Source: Flavobacterium geliluteum
GTDB taxonomy: Bacteria; Bacteroidota; Bacteroidia; Flavobacteriales; Flavobacteriaceae
Length of the DNA stretch: 64,000 bases
Assembly (NCBI RefSeq): GCF_017948595.1
Contig: NZ_JAGFBV010000006.1
Location: 1-64,000, forward strand
Direction: 5' to 3'
Part shown: positions 45,504 through 54,614 of the stretch, piece by piece
Layout: each line of letters begins with the position of its first letter
Numbering within the stretch: the first letter of the stretch is position 1
Program-made: the position numbers and the translations under genes
Notes under the pieces: generated by a model
The model's input: only the letters and a program-made list of their open reading frames with translations
What the model was told of the DNA's origin: nothing
Database searches by the model: none

Positions 45504-46712
45504 TTAATCAGGCAGTGAAATTTTGCCCATTGTGATCGAAGGAATTCCTTTTTTGGTTCCAAAATTAAAAGCTCCTCCGGAAACCGTTTCATTGGCTAAA
45601 ATTGCAAATAAAACAGCTTCTTTGGCATCGCTGGAAATGCCTAAATCATCACTTTTATAAAAATGACAGGGTAATAATTCTTTGAGCCAACGCACTAATA
45701 ACGGATTATTAGCTCCTCCGCCTGAGATGTAAATTTTGAAATCTTCTATTCTATACGAAGTGTTTTTTACCGCTAGCTGAATCGCCTCAGCAATGGTTTC
45801 GGCACTAAAACGAGTTAAAGTGGCCAATAAATCTTCAACAGAAATCGTATTTTGACTGCTTTTTAGCATTGCATTTTGCACATATTCGTAGCCAAAAAGT
45901 TCTGGACCAATAGTTTTTGGAAAACTTTGTCTAAAAAAATCATGGTCTTTTAAGTGATAAAGAAGAATTTGGTTTACTTTACCATTTTTAGCAATTTCGG
46001 CATCTTTATCGTAGCTTTTTTCGGGGAAATTATGTTTTACAAAAAGATCAATCAAAGTATTTCCAGTTCCGGTATCAGTAACAAAAGTTTCCTCGGGATT
46101 TAATGATGCTGGCAAATAGGTAAAATTGGCGATTCCGCCCATGTTGAGCATGATGCGATTTTCTCCTTTTTTGCCAAAAATAAAATAATCTCCGTAAACC
46201 GCTAATGGAGCGCCTTCGCCACCTGCCGCAATGTGTTTTTGCCTAAAGTCAGAGAGTGTGATGATACCTGTTTTTACAGCAATATGGTCACCATCGCCAA
46301 TTTGGAGTGTAGCATTTGGAAATTTTTCCAGTTGATGCAAAAATTTTGGAGCATGCAATACCGTTTGACCGTGTGAAGCAATTAAATCGACTTCGCATGC
46401 AGGAATGTTCCATTTTTTCAGAGCATCATTGATCATGTTGGCGTGCAAAATTCCTATCCATTCGTTAAGGACAACCAGCTGCTCAAAATCAATATTTTTT
46501 TTAGCAAATACTTTTCGAATTTCGATTTTTATGTCTTCAGAATAAATTATCGTTTCAAATTCGAGGAGTTTTACGGCTGTATTTTGTCCGGATCCTGAAA
46601 TTTCGCACAAGGCAATATCAAGGCCATCGAGAGATGTTCCCGACATGAGCCCGATAATCTTGCGGGATTCTTTTTGCGCAATTTGATAAAGATGGCTAAT
46701 ATTTTTATTCAT
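45504..46712 (-). CDS. anmK: Anhydro-N-acetylmuramic acid kinase
   Basis: A protein of 402 aa of the AnmK family, with the N-terminal phosphate loop IGLMSGTSLDGLDIALCE, the catalytic-region GQTVLHAPK and QIGDGDHIAVKTG..VSDFR-like block, TDTGTGNTLIDLF, and ISGGGANNPLLVRWL near the end. It cleaves the 1,6-anhydro ring of anhMurNAc and phosphorylates it to MurNAc-6-phosphate in one step, feeding MurQ, whose gene lies two genes upstream. The length is somewhat above the E. coli enzyme. It is probably in one operon with murQ, the symporter and the acyltransferase. Confidence 0.93.
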   Translation of the reverse strand: MNKNISHLYQIAQKESRKIIGLMSGTSLDGLDIALCEISGSGQNTAVKLLEFETIIYSEDIKIEIRKVFAKKNIDFEQLVVLNEWIGILHANMINDALKKWNIPACEVDLIASHGQTVLHAPKFLHQLEKFPNATLQIGDGDHIAVKTGIITLSDFRQKHIAAGGEGAPLAVYGDYFIFGKKGENRIMLNMGGIANFTYLPASLNPEETFVTDTGTGNTLIDLFVKHNFPEKSYDKDAEIAKNGKVNQILLYHLKDHDFFRQSFPKTIGPELFGYEYVQNAMLKSSQNTISVEDLLATLTRFSAETIAEAIQLAVKNTSYRIEDFKIYISGGGANNPLLVRWLKELLPCHFYKSDDLGISSDAKEAVLFAILANETVSGGAFNFGTKKGIPSITMGKISLPD

Positions 46713-46792
46713 GGAAATTAAATTTGATGCAATCGCTTTTTAGGTGAAATTTTGGAAATGCTAAAAATAGATTATTTTAGACGTAAATCGAT

Positions 46793-48298
46793 TTAAAAAT
46801 ATATTTTTTCACTCGAAGTTTTACTGGTCAAAAACAAACTGATATAGGTAAATAATGCATTGATGATTATTAATTCATTATCAAAAATATATCCGAAAAG
46901 AGCATTCGAATTTTCACTTAAAAAATAAGTCAGAATAGGCGAAAGAATGCAGATATAAGGAACCAATTTGTCGTTGACCGTTCTTGATTTTTGTATTAAA
47001 CCAAAAGCATATAAACCTAATAGCGGTCCATACGTGTATGATGCAGCCCTAAAAATCAATGCCACCACCGAGCTATCGTTAAAAGAGTTCAATACAATAA
47101 TCACCAAAAATAGTAATCCTGAAAAAGCGAGATGTACCCAATGTCTTTTTTTGACATTGTTAGGATTTGAAAGGTTTTCGGATTTGTCCATCCCTAAAAA
47201 GTCAACGCAGAAAGAGGTTGTCAGAGCCGTCAAAGCCGAGTCGGTTGTGGCAAAAGTAGCAGCAATAATTCCTAGTAAAAAGACAAAAGCAGGTACAATT
47301 GATAAGTGATTTAAAGCGATTTCAGGAAAAAGTAAATCTGTTCGGGGTTTTCCCGATACAAAATCAATCGGTGTCTGGATGCCTTTTTGGTTGGCATAAA
47401 TGTACAATAACGCTCCTAAGCTCAAGAAAATAATATTGATAATAACAAAAATGGCGGTAAAAGTAAACATGTTTTTTTGTGCTTCTTTGATGTTTTTGCA
47501 GCTGATGTTTTTTTGCATTAAATCCTGGTCAAGTCCTACCATTGCTATGGTAACAAAAATTCCGCCTAAAATTTGTTTGACAAAATGGTACCTACTTGTA
47601 AAGAAATCATCAAAGAAAAATACTTTAGAATAATTGCTTTCTTTTATGGTCGAAATAGATTCAATTACGCTTAGATTCAAGCTGTCGCAAACAAAATAAA
47701 TAGTAATAAAAACCGAAGTTACCAGAAAAAATGTCTGTAAGGTATCGGTAATAATAATGGTTTTGAGACCACTTTTGTAGGTGTATAAAAAGATAAGTGC
47801 GAGGGCAAAAAACACTGTCATAGGAAATGGAATTCCATAATAATCAAAAACATAACGCTGCAAAACAATAATAACGAGATACAGTCTAAATGCCGAACTA
47901 ACCGTGCGGCTCACCAGAAAAATAGAAGCGGCAGTTTTATAACTTTTTACACCCATTCTTTTCTCGATATAGCTGTAAATAGAGGTCAGATTCATTCGAT
48001 AATATAAAGGAAGCAAAACTGTAGCTACCACTATAAAGCCAATTGCATTGCCTAAGACAAATTGAAAGTATTTAAATTGTTCTCCGTTTGGCGATCCCAC
48101 TTCTCCTGGTACAGAAATAAAAGTCACACCAGAAAGTGCAGTACCAATCATTCCGAAAGCCACTAAGTACCATTTGGAGTTTTTATTTGCTTTAAAAAAA
48201 GAATCATTGTCTTGTCCTTTTTTGCTAATTATGTGTGATATAAAAAGCAGAAGTCCGAAGTAAACGACGATAAAAATTAAAATTGTACTTGATGACAT
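46793..48298 (-). CDS. Sodium:solute symporter (SSS family)
   Basis: A protein of 501 aa with about 13 transmembrane helices. The SSS signature is seen in AFGMIGTALSGVTFISVPGEVG, SRTVSSAFRLYLVIIVLQ, KTIIITDTLQTFFLVTSV and GIIAATFATTDSALTALTTSF (Na2-site Ser/Thr). It would carry a sugar such as MurNAc, anhMurNAc or GlcNAc with sodium across the inner membrane. The substrate is inferred only from position between murQ (25 bp) and anmK (80 bp). It differs from the MurT-type transporter reported in Tannerella only insofar as I can judge, and no direct comparison was possible. Confidence 0.85.
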   Translation of the reverse strand: MSSSTILIFIVVYFGLLLFISHIISKKGQDNDSFFKANKNSKWYLVAFGMIGTALSGVTFISVPGEVGSPNGEQFKYFQFVLGNAIGFIVVATVLLPLYYRMNLTSIYSYIEKRMGVKSYKTAASIFLVSRTVSSAFRLYLVIIVLQRYVFDYYGIPFPMTVFFALALIFLYTYKSGLKTIIITDTLQTFFLVTSVFITIYFVCDSLNLSVIESISTIKESNYSKVFFFDDFFTSRYHFVKQILGGIFVTIAMVGLDQDLMQKNISCKNIKEAQKNMFTFTAIFVIINIIFLSLGALLYIYANQKGIQTPIDFVSGKPRTDLLFPEIALNHLSIVPAFVFLLGIIAATFATTDSALTALTTSFCVDFLGMDKSENLSNPNNVKKRHWVHLAFSGLLFLVIIVLNSFNDSSVVALIFRAASYTYGPLLGLYAFGLIQKSRTVNDKLVPYICILSPILTYFLSENSNALFGYIFDNELIIINALFTYISLFLTSKTSSEKIYF

Positions 48299-48323
48299 TT
48301 TTTAGGTGTTGGTGGTTATAAAA

Positions 48324-49145
48324 TTACTGTTTTTTGTTCATTTCCAGCAAAACAGCTCGTACGCTTTTATGTTTTTCAAGCAATTCGGCAGCCAGATTTT
48401 GTTCGACATGCAGTTCTTCCATAATCATTTTTATTGCTCTTTTAACTAACTTTTCGTTAGACAATTGCATATCGACCATTTTGTTGCCTTTTACTTTTCC
48501 TAACTTGATCATAACCGAAGTAGAAATCATGTTTAGTGCTAGTTTTTGAGCAGTTCCCGCTTTCATGCGCGTACTTCCCGTAAGGAATTCTGGTCCTACA
48601 ACAAGTTCTATCGAATGATCTGCCACCTGAGCAATCAGCCCTGAACTGTTGCAGGAAATACTGCCTGTTTTGATGTTGTGTTCTTTGGCTTTTTTAAGGC
48701 CACCCAATACATAAGGAGTATTTCCAGATGCAGCAATCCCGATAATAAAATCTAAACTAGAAATCTCATGTTTCTCTAAGTCTTTCCAGGCTTGCTCCAC
48801 ATCATCTTCGGCCTTTTCTACAGCCTTTCTAATCGCAGTATCGCCCCCCGCAATAATACCAATAATCATGTCATGCGGAACACCAAAAGTCGGAGGGCAT
48901 TCTGAAGCATCGAGAATGCCTATTCTGCCAGAAGTTCCGGCTCCTATGTAAAACAATCTTCCTCCAAGCTGCATTTTTTTTACAATTGCTTTTACCAATT
49001 TTTCAATCTTCGGAATTTGTTTTTCGATGATTTGTGGTACTTTTTGATCTTCTTTATTAATGTTAGTCAGAAGGTCCAGAACGCTCATTTGATCTAAATC
49101 TTTGTACAAAGATTCTTGTTCAGTTTCAGGATGTTGGTTTTTCAT
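48324..49145 (-). CDS. murQ: N-acetylmuramic acid 6-phosphate etherase
   Basis: A protein of 273 aa with a SIS sugar-isomerase domain. The conserved block FYIGAGTSGRIGILDASE (65-82), then CPPTFG, carries the Glu at 82. KAEDD at 111-115 carries a second Glu at 113. Both fit the catalytic pair known from E. coli MurQ. TGSTRMKAGTAQKLALNMIST follows. It removes D-lactate from MurNAc-6-phosphate to give GlcNAc-6-phosphate. It is slightly shorter than the ~300 aa of E. coli MurQ, as is usual in this phylum. It is the first gene of the murQ-symporter-anmK-acyltransferase run, separated from susD by a terminator-like hairpin. Confidence 0.95.
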   Translation of the reverse strand: MKNQHPETEQESLYKDLDQMSVLDLLTNINKEDQKVPQIIEKQIPKIEKLVKAIVKKMQLGGRLFYIGAGTSGRIGILDASECPPTFGVPHDMIIGIIAGGDTAIRKAVEKAEDDVEQAWKDLEKHEISSLDFIIGIAASGNTPYVLGGLKKAKEHNIKTGSISCNSSGLIAQVADHSIELVVGPEFLTGSTRMKAGTAQKLALNMISTSVMIKLGKVKGNKMVDMQLSNEKLVKRAIKMIMEELHVEQNLAAELLEKHKSVRAVLLEMNKKQ

Positions 49146-49169
49146 GATAGATGAATTGTTATTAATGTA

Positions 49170-49207
49170 AAAAATCGGGGTGATTAATCGTGTACCACCC
49201 CAATTTT
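49170..49207 (-). terminator. Terminator/attenuator between susD and murQ
   Basis: Stem AAAAT-c-GGGGTG / CACCCC-a-ATTTT, followed on the - strand by a T-run. It lies directly after the susD-like stop and ends 24 bases before the murQ start. It would lower murQ expression relative to susCD, or end the transcript. Confidence 0.7.
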
Positions 49208-49214
49208 ATGGGAG

Positions 49215-50492
49215 TTATACTGATGGATCAGCAGGTGTATTAGTGTTGTTATTTCTCTCAGAATCCGGATAAGGATACCAGTTACGGTTTCTTTCTGCTC
49301 CTGTAACTCCTGCGCCAGGACGATTAAATCTTCGGCTGTCTTCGAGTTTTAAACCGGACATGTACATTTCGATACAACGATTTCTATAAATTTGTTCCAA
49401 AACTGCCTCTTTTGTAGCTATTCCTGCATAAGGAGGAAGGTTGGCGCCAATGCCGTAAACATCAGCTGCAGCAGTTTTGGTCAATACTTTATTGAGTTCT
49501 ATTATCGCTTGAGGAACATTGTCTTTTCGGGCATAAGCTTCGGCTTTTATCAACATTATTTCTCCGGGTAAATAGACTGGAATCGACTTGGTATTAGTGT
49601 CAAAAAAACCTGTCGCTGTGGTAGGATTAGAACCCGGTTTGATGTAAAAATTCAATCTTCCGTCTGAAGAATCAGGAGTCAGAGCAGTTGGTAATCCTAA
49701 AGTCAAATCAATCGGTTGAAAAACATTGTTGGTGGTGATCGACACAAATGCAATTGGGTTTACACCAATTTGATCATAACCAAAAACAGATTTTACATTC
49801 AAATCTACTAAATTGGCATATTTTAGGGCATTATCATGATCTCCGGCTATCAAATAGTTTCTTGCCAAAAGTGCATAAACGGTATTTTTGTAATTAAGGC
49901 TGTTGGCCAATCCTGTAAAACCTGTTGCTTTATCAAGAGAAGATTCGGTTGCTTTTAGAGTTTCGATTGCAGTATTCAAAACTTCAGCTCTCGTATTAAA
50001 AGAGGCATTTTTTGCTGTTTTTAATGGAACACTTTCAAAATACTGGACTAAAGTAGAAAGAGCCAAGGCTTTAAAAATCGAGGAATGAGCAAATACACTT
50101 GCTTTTTCGTTTTCTACAGTCAGGATATTGATATTGTCAAGTACTTTTTGAGATTCAGAATTTATAATCAAACATTGTGACCACAAGTTGTTGACTACAC
50201 CATTTTTGGTAGATAATACTTGGCCTCCCACAGAAAGTTCTCCCTCGTCTACGTTTCCGGCATTAAGTAATCGCAATTCTTTTGTTGTAAATCCGTTTCC
50301 TGTAATGGTCGTATAAACGGGGCTAATTCTGTCTACACTCCAAAGTTGTTGCAAACCGTTTGCGGCACCAATAATGCCGTCTCTTGTACCTATAACTAAC
50401 TCTTGTGATGGTTTTGTTGGGTCTAAATAATCTTCGCTGCAGCCAGCAAAAAGTAACGTAAGACTCAATATAGGGATGAATATCTTTTTCAT
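49215..50492 (-). CDS. SusD/RagB-like outer-membrane lipoprotein
   Basis: A protein of 425 aa with a lipobox (TLLFAGCSEDYLDP, Cys at 19). The N-terminal SusD signature is SEDYLDPTKPSQE, TPR-like helices follow (FKALALSTLVQYFESVPL, YALLARNYLIAGDHDNALKYANLV), and the C-terminal block is LIKAEAYARKDNVPQAIIELNKVL with ...NRCIEMYMSGLKLEDSRRF. SusD-like proteins cap the TonB-dependent SusC pore and bind the ligand outside the cell. It sits 18 bp after the susC-like gene. The ligand is inferred from the locus (peptidoglycan fragments). It is shorter than the typical 500-550 aa. Confidence 0.9.
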   Translation of the reverse strand: MKKIFIPILSLTLLFAGCSEDYLDPTKPSQELVIGTRDGIIGAANGLQQLWSVDRISPVYTTITGNGFTTKELRLLNAGNVDEGELSVGGQVLSTKNGVVNNLWSQCLIINSESQKVLDNINILTVENEKASVFAHSSIFKALALSTLVQYFESVPLKTAKNASFNTRAEVLNTAIETLKATESSLDKATGFTGLANSLNYKNTVYALLARNYLIAGDHDNALKYANLVDLNVKSVFGYDQIGVNPIAFVSITTNNVFQPIDLTLGLPTALTPDSSDGRLNFYIKPGSNPTTATGFFDTNTKSIPVYLPGEIMLIKAEAYARKDNVPQAIIELNKVLTKTAAADVYGIGANLPPYAGIATKEAVLEQIYRNRCIEMYMSGLKLEDSRRFNRPGAGVTGAERNRNWYPYPDSERNNNTNTPADPSV

Positions 50493-50510
50493 GATTTTTT
50501 TCTTTTTAAA

Positions 50511-53500
50511 TTAAAATTGAAATTTCAATGCTACAGAATACGAACTCGGAATTGGCACAGTACCAAAGTTATATTTGGCTACCGAAGATTGTCCGCCAGA
50601 GTTCGTTTCTGGATCAAAACTGGTAAAATTATCCCAGGAAATTAAGTTTCTACCACTAGCTGTAACTGTCAAATCATCAAAAAAGCTATTTAATTTTCCG
50701 AAAGAATAATTAAGTGAAATTTCTCTTAATTTAAGATAACTTCCGTCAACAACTCTAAATTCTTCTACGTTATAAACAGACCAAATATAACCGCGAGGCA
50801 ACTCGCCGTTCAGCTCTTGTGCTACAATCGTTCCCGATCCAACACCTTGTCTGGTTCTATAATCTGCATCAAAAACATCTACGCCTTGCACGCCATCAAA
50901 AAGAACCGATAACCCGAATTTTTTATAATTAAAATTTGCTCCAAACGAAATGATATAATCCGGGTTTGGGTTTCCGATTTCTTTGTTCAGAATCGTTCCT
51001 GTTGGCTGTCCTGAAGCATCTCTTTGCGGTGTTCCTGTATTTACATCACCTTTTTCGGTTTGAGGATATCCGGTTGGAGTTAAAAGCAGGCTGCCATCAG
51101 AATTTCGGGCAAAATAAGTTCCGTAAAAAATACCAATTGGTCGGTCTCTCTCAACAAATACAGGTGCTCCCGCAAGATTGCTGTCAAGTTTGAAACGTTG
51201 TTGAGGTAATCCTGTGACTTTGTTTCTGTTGGAACTATAGTTTACAAAAACATCAAGATTTACTTTTTCTTTTTGAATTAAAGCATATTTCAAATTAAAT
51301 TCAAATCCTTTGTTATTCATCTGACCAATATTTTGAATGGTATTGGTTGCGCCTTGAGAAGCCGCCAATTGTACTGGTAATAACAAGTCTTCGATATCGG
51401 CATTGTAGTAGCTAAAAGATAGATTGAGTCGATCTTTTATAAAACCAAAATCACCACCAATTTCGTACGTTGCGCTTCTTTCTGGTTTTAAGTCTAAGTT
51501 TCCTTGTTTAAAGCCTTCTATGGTAAAAGTGGTGTTGCCAAGCAGCGTTCCTGTTGAATAGTTAGTAAAACGGGCATAAGGTTTAATGGCGGTTAAACTA
51601 CCGGATTTTCCCCATGACCCTCTCAGACGAGCTGTGCTCAATACATTGTCAATGTTTTGCATAAAAGGTTCGTCAGAAAGAACGTAACTCACACTTGCTT
51701 TTGGGTAAAACTGCGACCTGTTATCTTTAGAAAAAATAGTAGAAGCATCTTGTCTTCCGGCAATGGTAACATATAATTTTTCTTTAAATCCGATGGTTTC
51801 CTGCAAATAATAACCCCATAAATTATACTTAGATTGGCTGGCACTTGGCGAACCCGGAATCAAAGTATTAAAAGCATTAATGGTTTCGACAAAAGGTTTT
51901 AGATTTCGGCCTTCAATAGCGGCAAAATTATCTCGGTAGGTCTGGATGTTGTAACCACCAAATGTTGTGGCTTTCCAGTTAGAATTGATGTTCCAAAGGT
52001 ATCTTAAATTCAAATCATTATTAAACTGAACCACTCTGTTGGTTGCTTCAGAAACATAACCGTCATTGTAATAAGTTGGGTTAACAGGCGCGTACGGGTA
52101 TCTCGGGATGTAAACGTTTCCTCTCTGATTGTAATTGTCGATACCAAAAATGAGGTCGGCATTGAAGTTTTTAAAAGGAGTATAATTCAATTGTAAATCC
52201 GAGATAATGCGGTCTGTATTTTGTTTTATTTTGAATGTTTCAATAATTGACAAAGGATTGATTCTATTAGGATCCACAGCCAACAAATTACCATTAGCGT
52301 CTTTTGCACTGATATTATAGGTATTATTGGTAATATTGATAGCGTTTATTGGGCTCCAAAAAACGTTTCCGTCTGGTTTTTCGTTAGAACTGGAATTTAC
52401 ATAATTCAGTCCCATCGTAGCCGAGAGTTTGTCATTAAAATCATGTTTTAGTCTAATTTTTGCTCCGGCTCTTTTGAAGTCGGTATTTTTTACAATTCCT
52501 TCGTTTACCAAATAACCCAGCGAAGCAAAATATTTGGTTTTTTCATCACCGCCTTGTGCAGAGAAATAAGTATCTGTACCAATTCCGGTAGTAAAAATAG
52601 CATCCTGATAATCGTAACGTTGTACGTCTATCGTTCGCGTTTCAAGATCTCTTCCTAGGACATTTACAGTAGTTGGACTTGCAGGATTTCCCTGAATAGG
52701 GAATAGGGCAGGAGAAGTGCTTGCAAATTGTTTATTAGACCGGTTTACATCGACTTTTTTGCGAATGCTATTAGATGTCATACTCGTCGAAAAAGTATAT
52801 TTTGTCTCGCCGGCAACTCCTTTTTTGGTCGTAATCAAAACGACACCATTGGCCGCTCTTGATCCGTAAATGGCTGCTGCGGCTCCTCCGTTTAAAACTT
52901 CAATGCTTTGAATATCGTTTGGATTGATATCTGCTGATCTATTTTGACCAATTTGCATATTCGAGTTCCCAGTAGATACATTTAGGTTGGTAACATTTGT
53001 AGTAGCATTGTTCAAAACAACACCATCAATAACATACAAAGGGTCGGATGAGCCTAAGATAGAAGATGTTCCTCTAAGTTTTATGCTAAAACCTCCAGCG
53101 GGATCTCCCGAGTTTTGAGAAACTTGTGCACCGGCAATTTTTCCCTGCAAAGCGGTTGATAAACCTCCAGGTTGCGCTTTTACCAAATCTTCTGCTTTGA
53201 TACTGGTTACGGCGTTTCCTAGCTCTTTTCGGGTAGCTCTTACCGTAGAACCCAGAACGACAACTTCAGAAAGCGTGTTAAGTTCTTCTTTCATTTGAAT
53301 GTTCAGCAAACCTGTATTTTGTGTAACTTTAATTTTTTTTGAAGCAAACCCGATAAAACTAAAAATCAGGTTGTCGTTTTCGTTTGCTGCAATGCTAAAG
53401 TTTCCGTCTAAATCTGTTACCGTACTCTTTGAAGTTCCTTCAATAAGAACCGAAACTCCTGGCAAAGGGAGATTGTCTGTCGTACTTATAATCGTTCCGG

Positions 53501-53576
53501 TTATCGTTTTTGTCTGTGCAAAAATGGGCTGCGCAAACAAAATAATTCCAAATAAAATAAATAATAGTTTTTTCAT
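50511..53576 (-). CDS. SusC/RagA-like TonB-dependent transporter
   Basis: A protein of 1021 aa with a signal peptide (LLFILFGIILFAQPIFAQ). A carboxypeptidase-regulatory-like domain at 22-105 (TGTIISTTDNLPLPGVSVLIEG) is followed by the plug domain near 110-230 (NPNDIQSIEVLNGGAAAAIYGSRAANGVV signature). A 22-strand barrel ends in YSVALKFQF with the terminal Phe. TonB/ExbBD energy drives uptake of oligosaccharides captured by the SusD-like partner. Its promoter region faces the DeoR-type regulator gene, with three helically phased ATGCAT sites, so regulation by that protein is likely. Confidence 0.92.
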   Translation of the reverse strand: MKKLLFILFGIILFAQPIFAQTKTITGTIISTTDNLPLPGVSVLIEGTSKSTVTDLDGNFSIAANENDNLIFSFIGFASKKIKVTQNTGLLNIQMKEELNTLSEVVVLGSTVRATRKELGNAVTSIKAEDLVKAQPGGLSTALQGKIAGAQVSQNSGDPAGGFSIKLRGTSSILGSSDPLYVIDGVVLNNATTNVTNLNVSTGNSNMQIGQNRSADINPNDIQSIEVLNGGAAAAIYGSRAANGVVLITTKKGVAGETKYTFSTSMTSNSIRKKVDVNRSNKQFASTSPALFPIQGNPASPTTVNVLGRDLETRTIDVQRYDYQDAIFTTGIGTDTYFSAQGGDEKTKYFASLGYLVNEGIVKNTDFKRAGAKIRLKHDFNDKLSATMGLNYVNSSSNEKPDGNVFWSPINAINITNNTYNISAKDANGNLLAVDPNRINPLSIIETFKIKQNTDRIISDLQLNYTPFKNFNADLIFGIDNYNQRGNVYIPRYPYAPVNPTYYNDGYVSEATNRVVQFNNDLNLRYLWNINSNWKATTFGGYNIQTYRDNFAAIEGRNLKPFVETINAFNTLIPGSPSASQSKYNLWGYYLQETIGFKEKLYVTIAGRQDASTIFSKDNRSQFYPKASVSYVLSDEPFMQNIDNVLSTARLRGSWGKSGSLTAIKPYARFTNYSTGTLLGNTTFTIEGFKQGNLDLKPERSATYEIGGDFGFIKDRLNLSFSYYNADIEDLLLPVQLAASQGATNTIQNIGQMNNKGFEFNLKYALIQKEKVNLDVFVNYSSNRNKVTGLPQQRFKLDSNLAGAPVFVERDRPIGIFYGTYFARNSDGSLLLTPTGYPQTEKGDVNTGTPQRDASGQPTGTILNKEIGNPNPDYIISFGANFNYKKFGLSVLFDGVQGVDVFDADYRTRQGVGSGTIVAQELNGELPRGYIWSVYNVEEFRVVDGSYLKLREISLNYSFGKLNSFFDDLTVTASGRNLISWDNFTSFDPETNSGGQSSVAKYNFGTVPIPSSYSVALKFQF

Positions 53577-53634
53577 ATTAAAAAATATTTGATTGGTTAG
53601 AGAATGGAAATATATAAACTTTATTGCTAATTTG

Positions 53635-53642
53635 CAAATTTA
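53635..53642 (-). promoter_or_regulatory. -7 box upstream of susC-like gene
   Basis: Reads TAAATTTG on the - strand (TAnnTTTG), 58 bases before the ATG at 53576. The ATGCAT repeats begin at its edge, well placed to control it. Confidence 0.5.
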
Positions 53643-53687
53643 TGCATAAAATTATAAATAATAATATAAAAATGCATAAAAATGCAT
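53642..53687. promoter_or_regulatory. Three phased ATGCAT sites, candidate operator
   Basis: ATGCAT occurs at 53642-53647, 53672-53677 and 53682-53687. The start-to-start distances are 30 and 10 bases, so all three lie on the same face of the helix. Each is followed by an A/T run. They sit between the divergent susC-like and deoR-like genes. Confidence 0.5.
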
Positions 53688-53710
53688 TAATGTTGCTCGA
53701 TTTTTAGTAC

Positions 53711-53737
53711 TTTTGGCGAAGCTAATTTACGCCAAAA
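53711..53737. promoter_or_regulatory. Perfect inverted repeat, candidate operator
   Basis: TTTTGGCG, 11 bases, then CGCCAAAA: a perfect 8-bp dyad in the divergent intergenic region, 39 bases upstream of the -7 box of the regulator gene. The two arms are about two helical turns apart, as expected for a dimeric regulator. Confidence 0.5.
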
Positions 53738-53775
53738 TAGCTTTCTTAAAAAGTGCAGAATAACGCATTAAGTTT

Positions 53776-53783
53776 TATATTTG
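53776..53783 (+). promoter_or_regulatory. -7 box of the DeoR-type regulator gene
   Basis: TATATTTG, a perfect TAnnTTTG, 17 bases before the ATG at 53801. No convincing TTG at -33. Confidence 0.5.
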
Positions 53784-53800
53784 AAAAAAAATTATAATAA

Positions 53801-54550
53801 ATGTTGAAACGCGAGAGACATCAGTACATCATGAATAAATTTCAAGAAGTTGAAAAAATCAACACTATTGATCTTGCTCTGGAGTTAGAAATTTCTGAAG
53901 ACACAATCCGAAGAGATTTCAACGAATTAAACAATAAAGGACTGATAAACAAAGTGTATGGGGGTGCTTTTTTAGTAAAAGATAAATCCAAAAATGTTTT
54001 TGATATTAATATAATTAACGAAGATAAAAAGATTATTGTGGGTCAAAAAGCGCTTTCTTTTTTAAGTGATGGCCAGGTAATTATTATGAGTGGTGGAACA
54101 ACCAATTTATCTTTCTGTAAATTGATTCCGATTGATTTTTCGGCTACAATCTATACATACAGTTTGCCAATTGCGATGCAGTTATCCCAACATCCCAATA
54201 TTGAACTCATTTTTATTGGTGGAAAACTGCAAAAAAAAGCAATGGTAACCATTGGTATCGATGTGGTTCAGGTTTTATCAAAAATCAAAGCCGATATTTG
54301 CTTTTTGGGAGTAAGTAGTATTGATGAAAATCAAGGGCTTACAGAGATGGGCTATGAAGTTTCTGTGGTAAAAAAGGAAATGATCAAAGCTTCCGGAAAA
54401 GTAATTGCGATGGCAACATCGGATAAAATAAACGGAAAAATGATGCATAAAGTCTGCGGATTAGAGCAGTTGCATGCCGTAATTACAGACTTGAATCCTA
54501 AAAGTCCTAAAGTTAAGAATTTTGTGGATGCGGGTTTAAACGTTTTATAA
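53801..54550 (+). CDS. DeoR-family transcriptional regulator
   Basis: A protein of 249 aa. The N-terminal DeoR helix-turn-helix is KRERHQYIMNKFQEVEKINT then ALELEISEDTIRRDFNELNNKG (residues 2-55), followed by KVYGGAFL. The C-terminal sensor domain has SGGTTNLSFCKLIP and GIDVVQVLSKIKADICFLGVSSID, the phosphosugar-binding fold. Such proteins usually repress sugar genes until a sugar phosphate binds. Here MurNAc-6-phosphate or GlcNAc-6-phosphate, the substrate and product of MurQ, are natural candidates. It is divergent from the susC-like gene and the only regulator in the locus. Confidence 0.9.
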   Translation: MLKRERHQYIMNKFQEVEKINTIDLALELEISEDTIRRDFNELNNKGLINKVYGGAFLVKDKSKNVFDINIINEDKKIIVGQKALSFLSDGQVIIMSGGTTNLSFCKLIPIDFSATIYTYSLPIAMQLSQHPNIELIFIGGKLQKKAMVTIGIDVVQVLSKIKADICFLGVSSIDENQGLTEMGYEVSVVKKEMIKASGKVIAMATSDKINGKMMHKVCGLEQLHAVITDLNPKSPKVKNFVDAGLNVL

Positions 54551-54597
54551 AACAAGTTCGCCATTCATCAGTTTAAAAAGATAAATGGCGACTTGTT
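54551..54597. terminator. Bidirectional terminator, convergent genes
   Basis: Stem AACAAGT(T)CGCCATT / AATGGCGACTTGTT with one bulged T, A-rich before and T-rich after. It separates the converging regulator gene and the GH3/beta-lactamase gene. Confidence 0.8.
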
Positions 54598-54614
54598 TTA
54601 GACTATATTTTAGA

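Noticed and set aside
46968..47309. 113-aa frame on the + strand inside the symporter gene
   Set aside because: Antisense shadow of transmembrane helices. The symporter has full family signatures.
53776..53800. Riboswitch or leader peptide upstream of the DeoR-type gene
   Set aside because: Only 17 bases separate the -7 box from the start codon, leaving no room for a leader.
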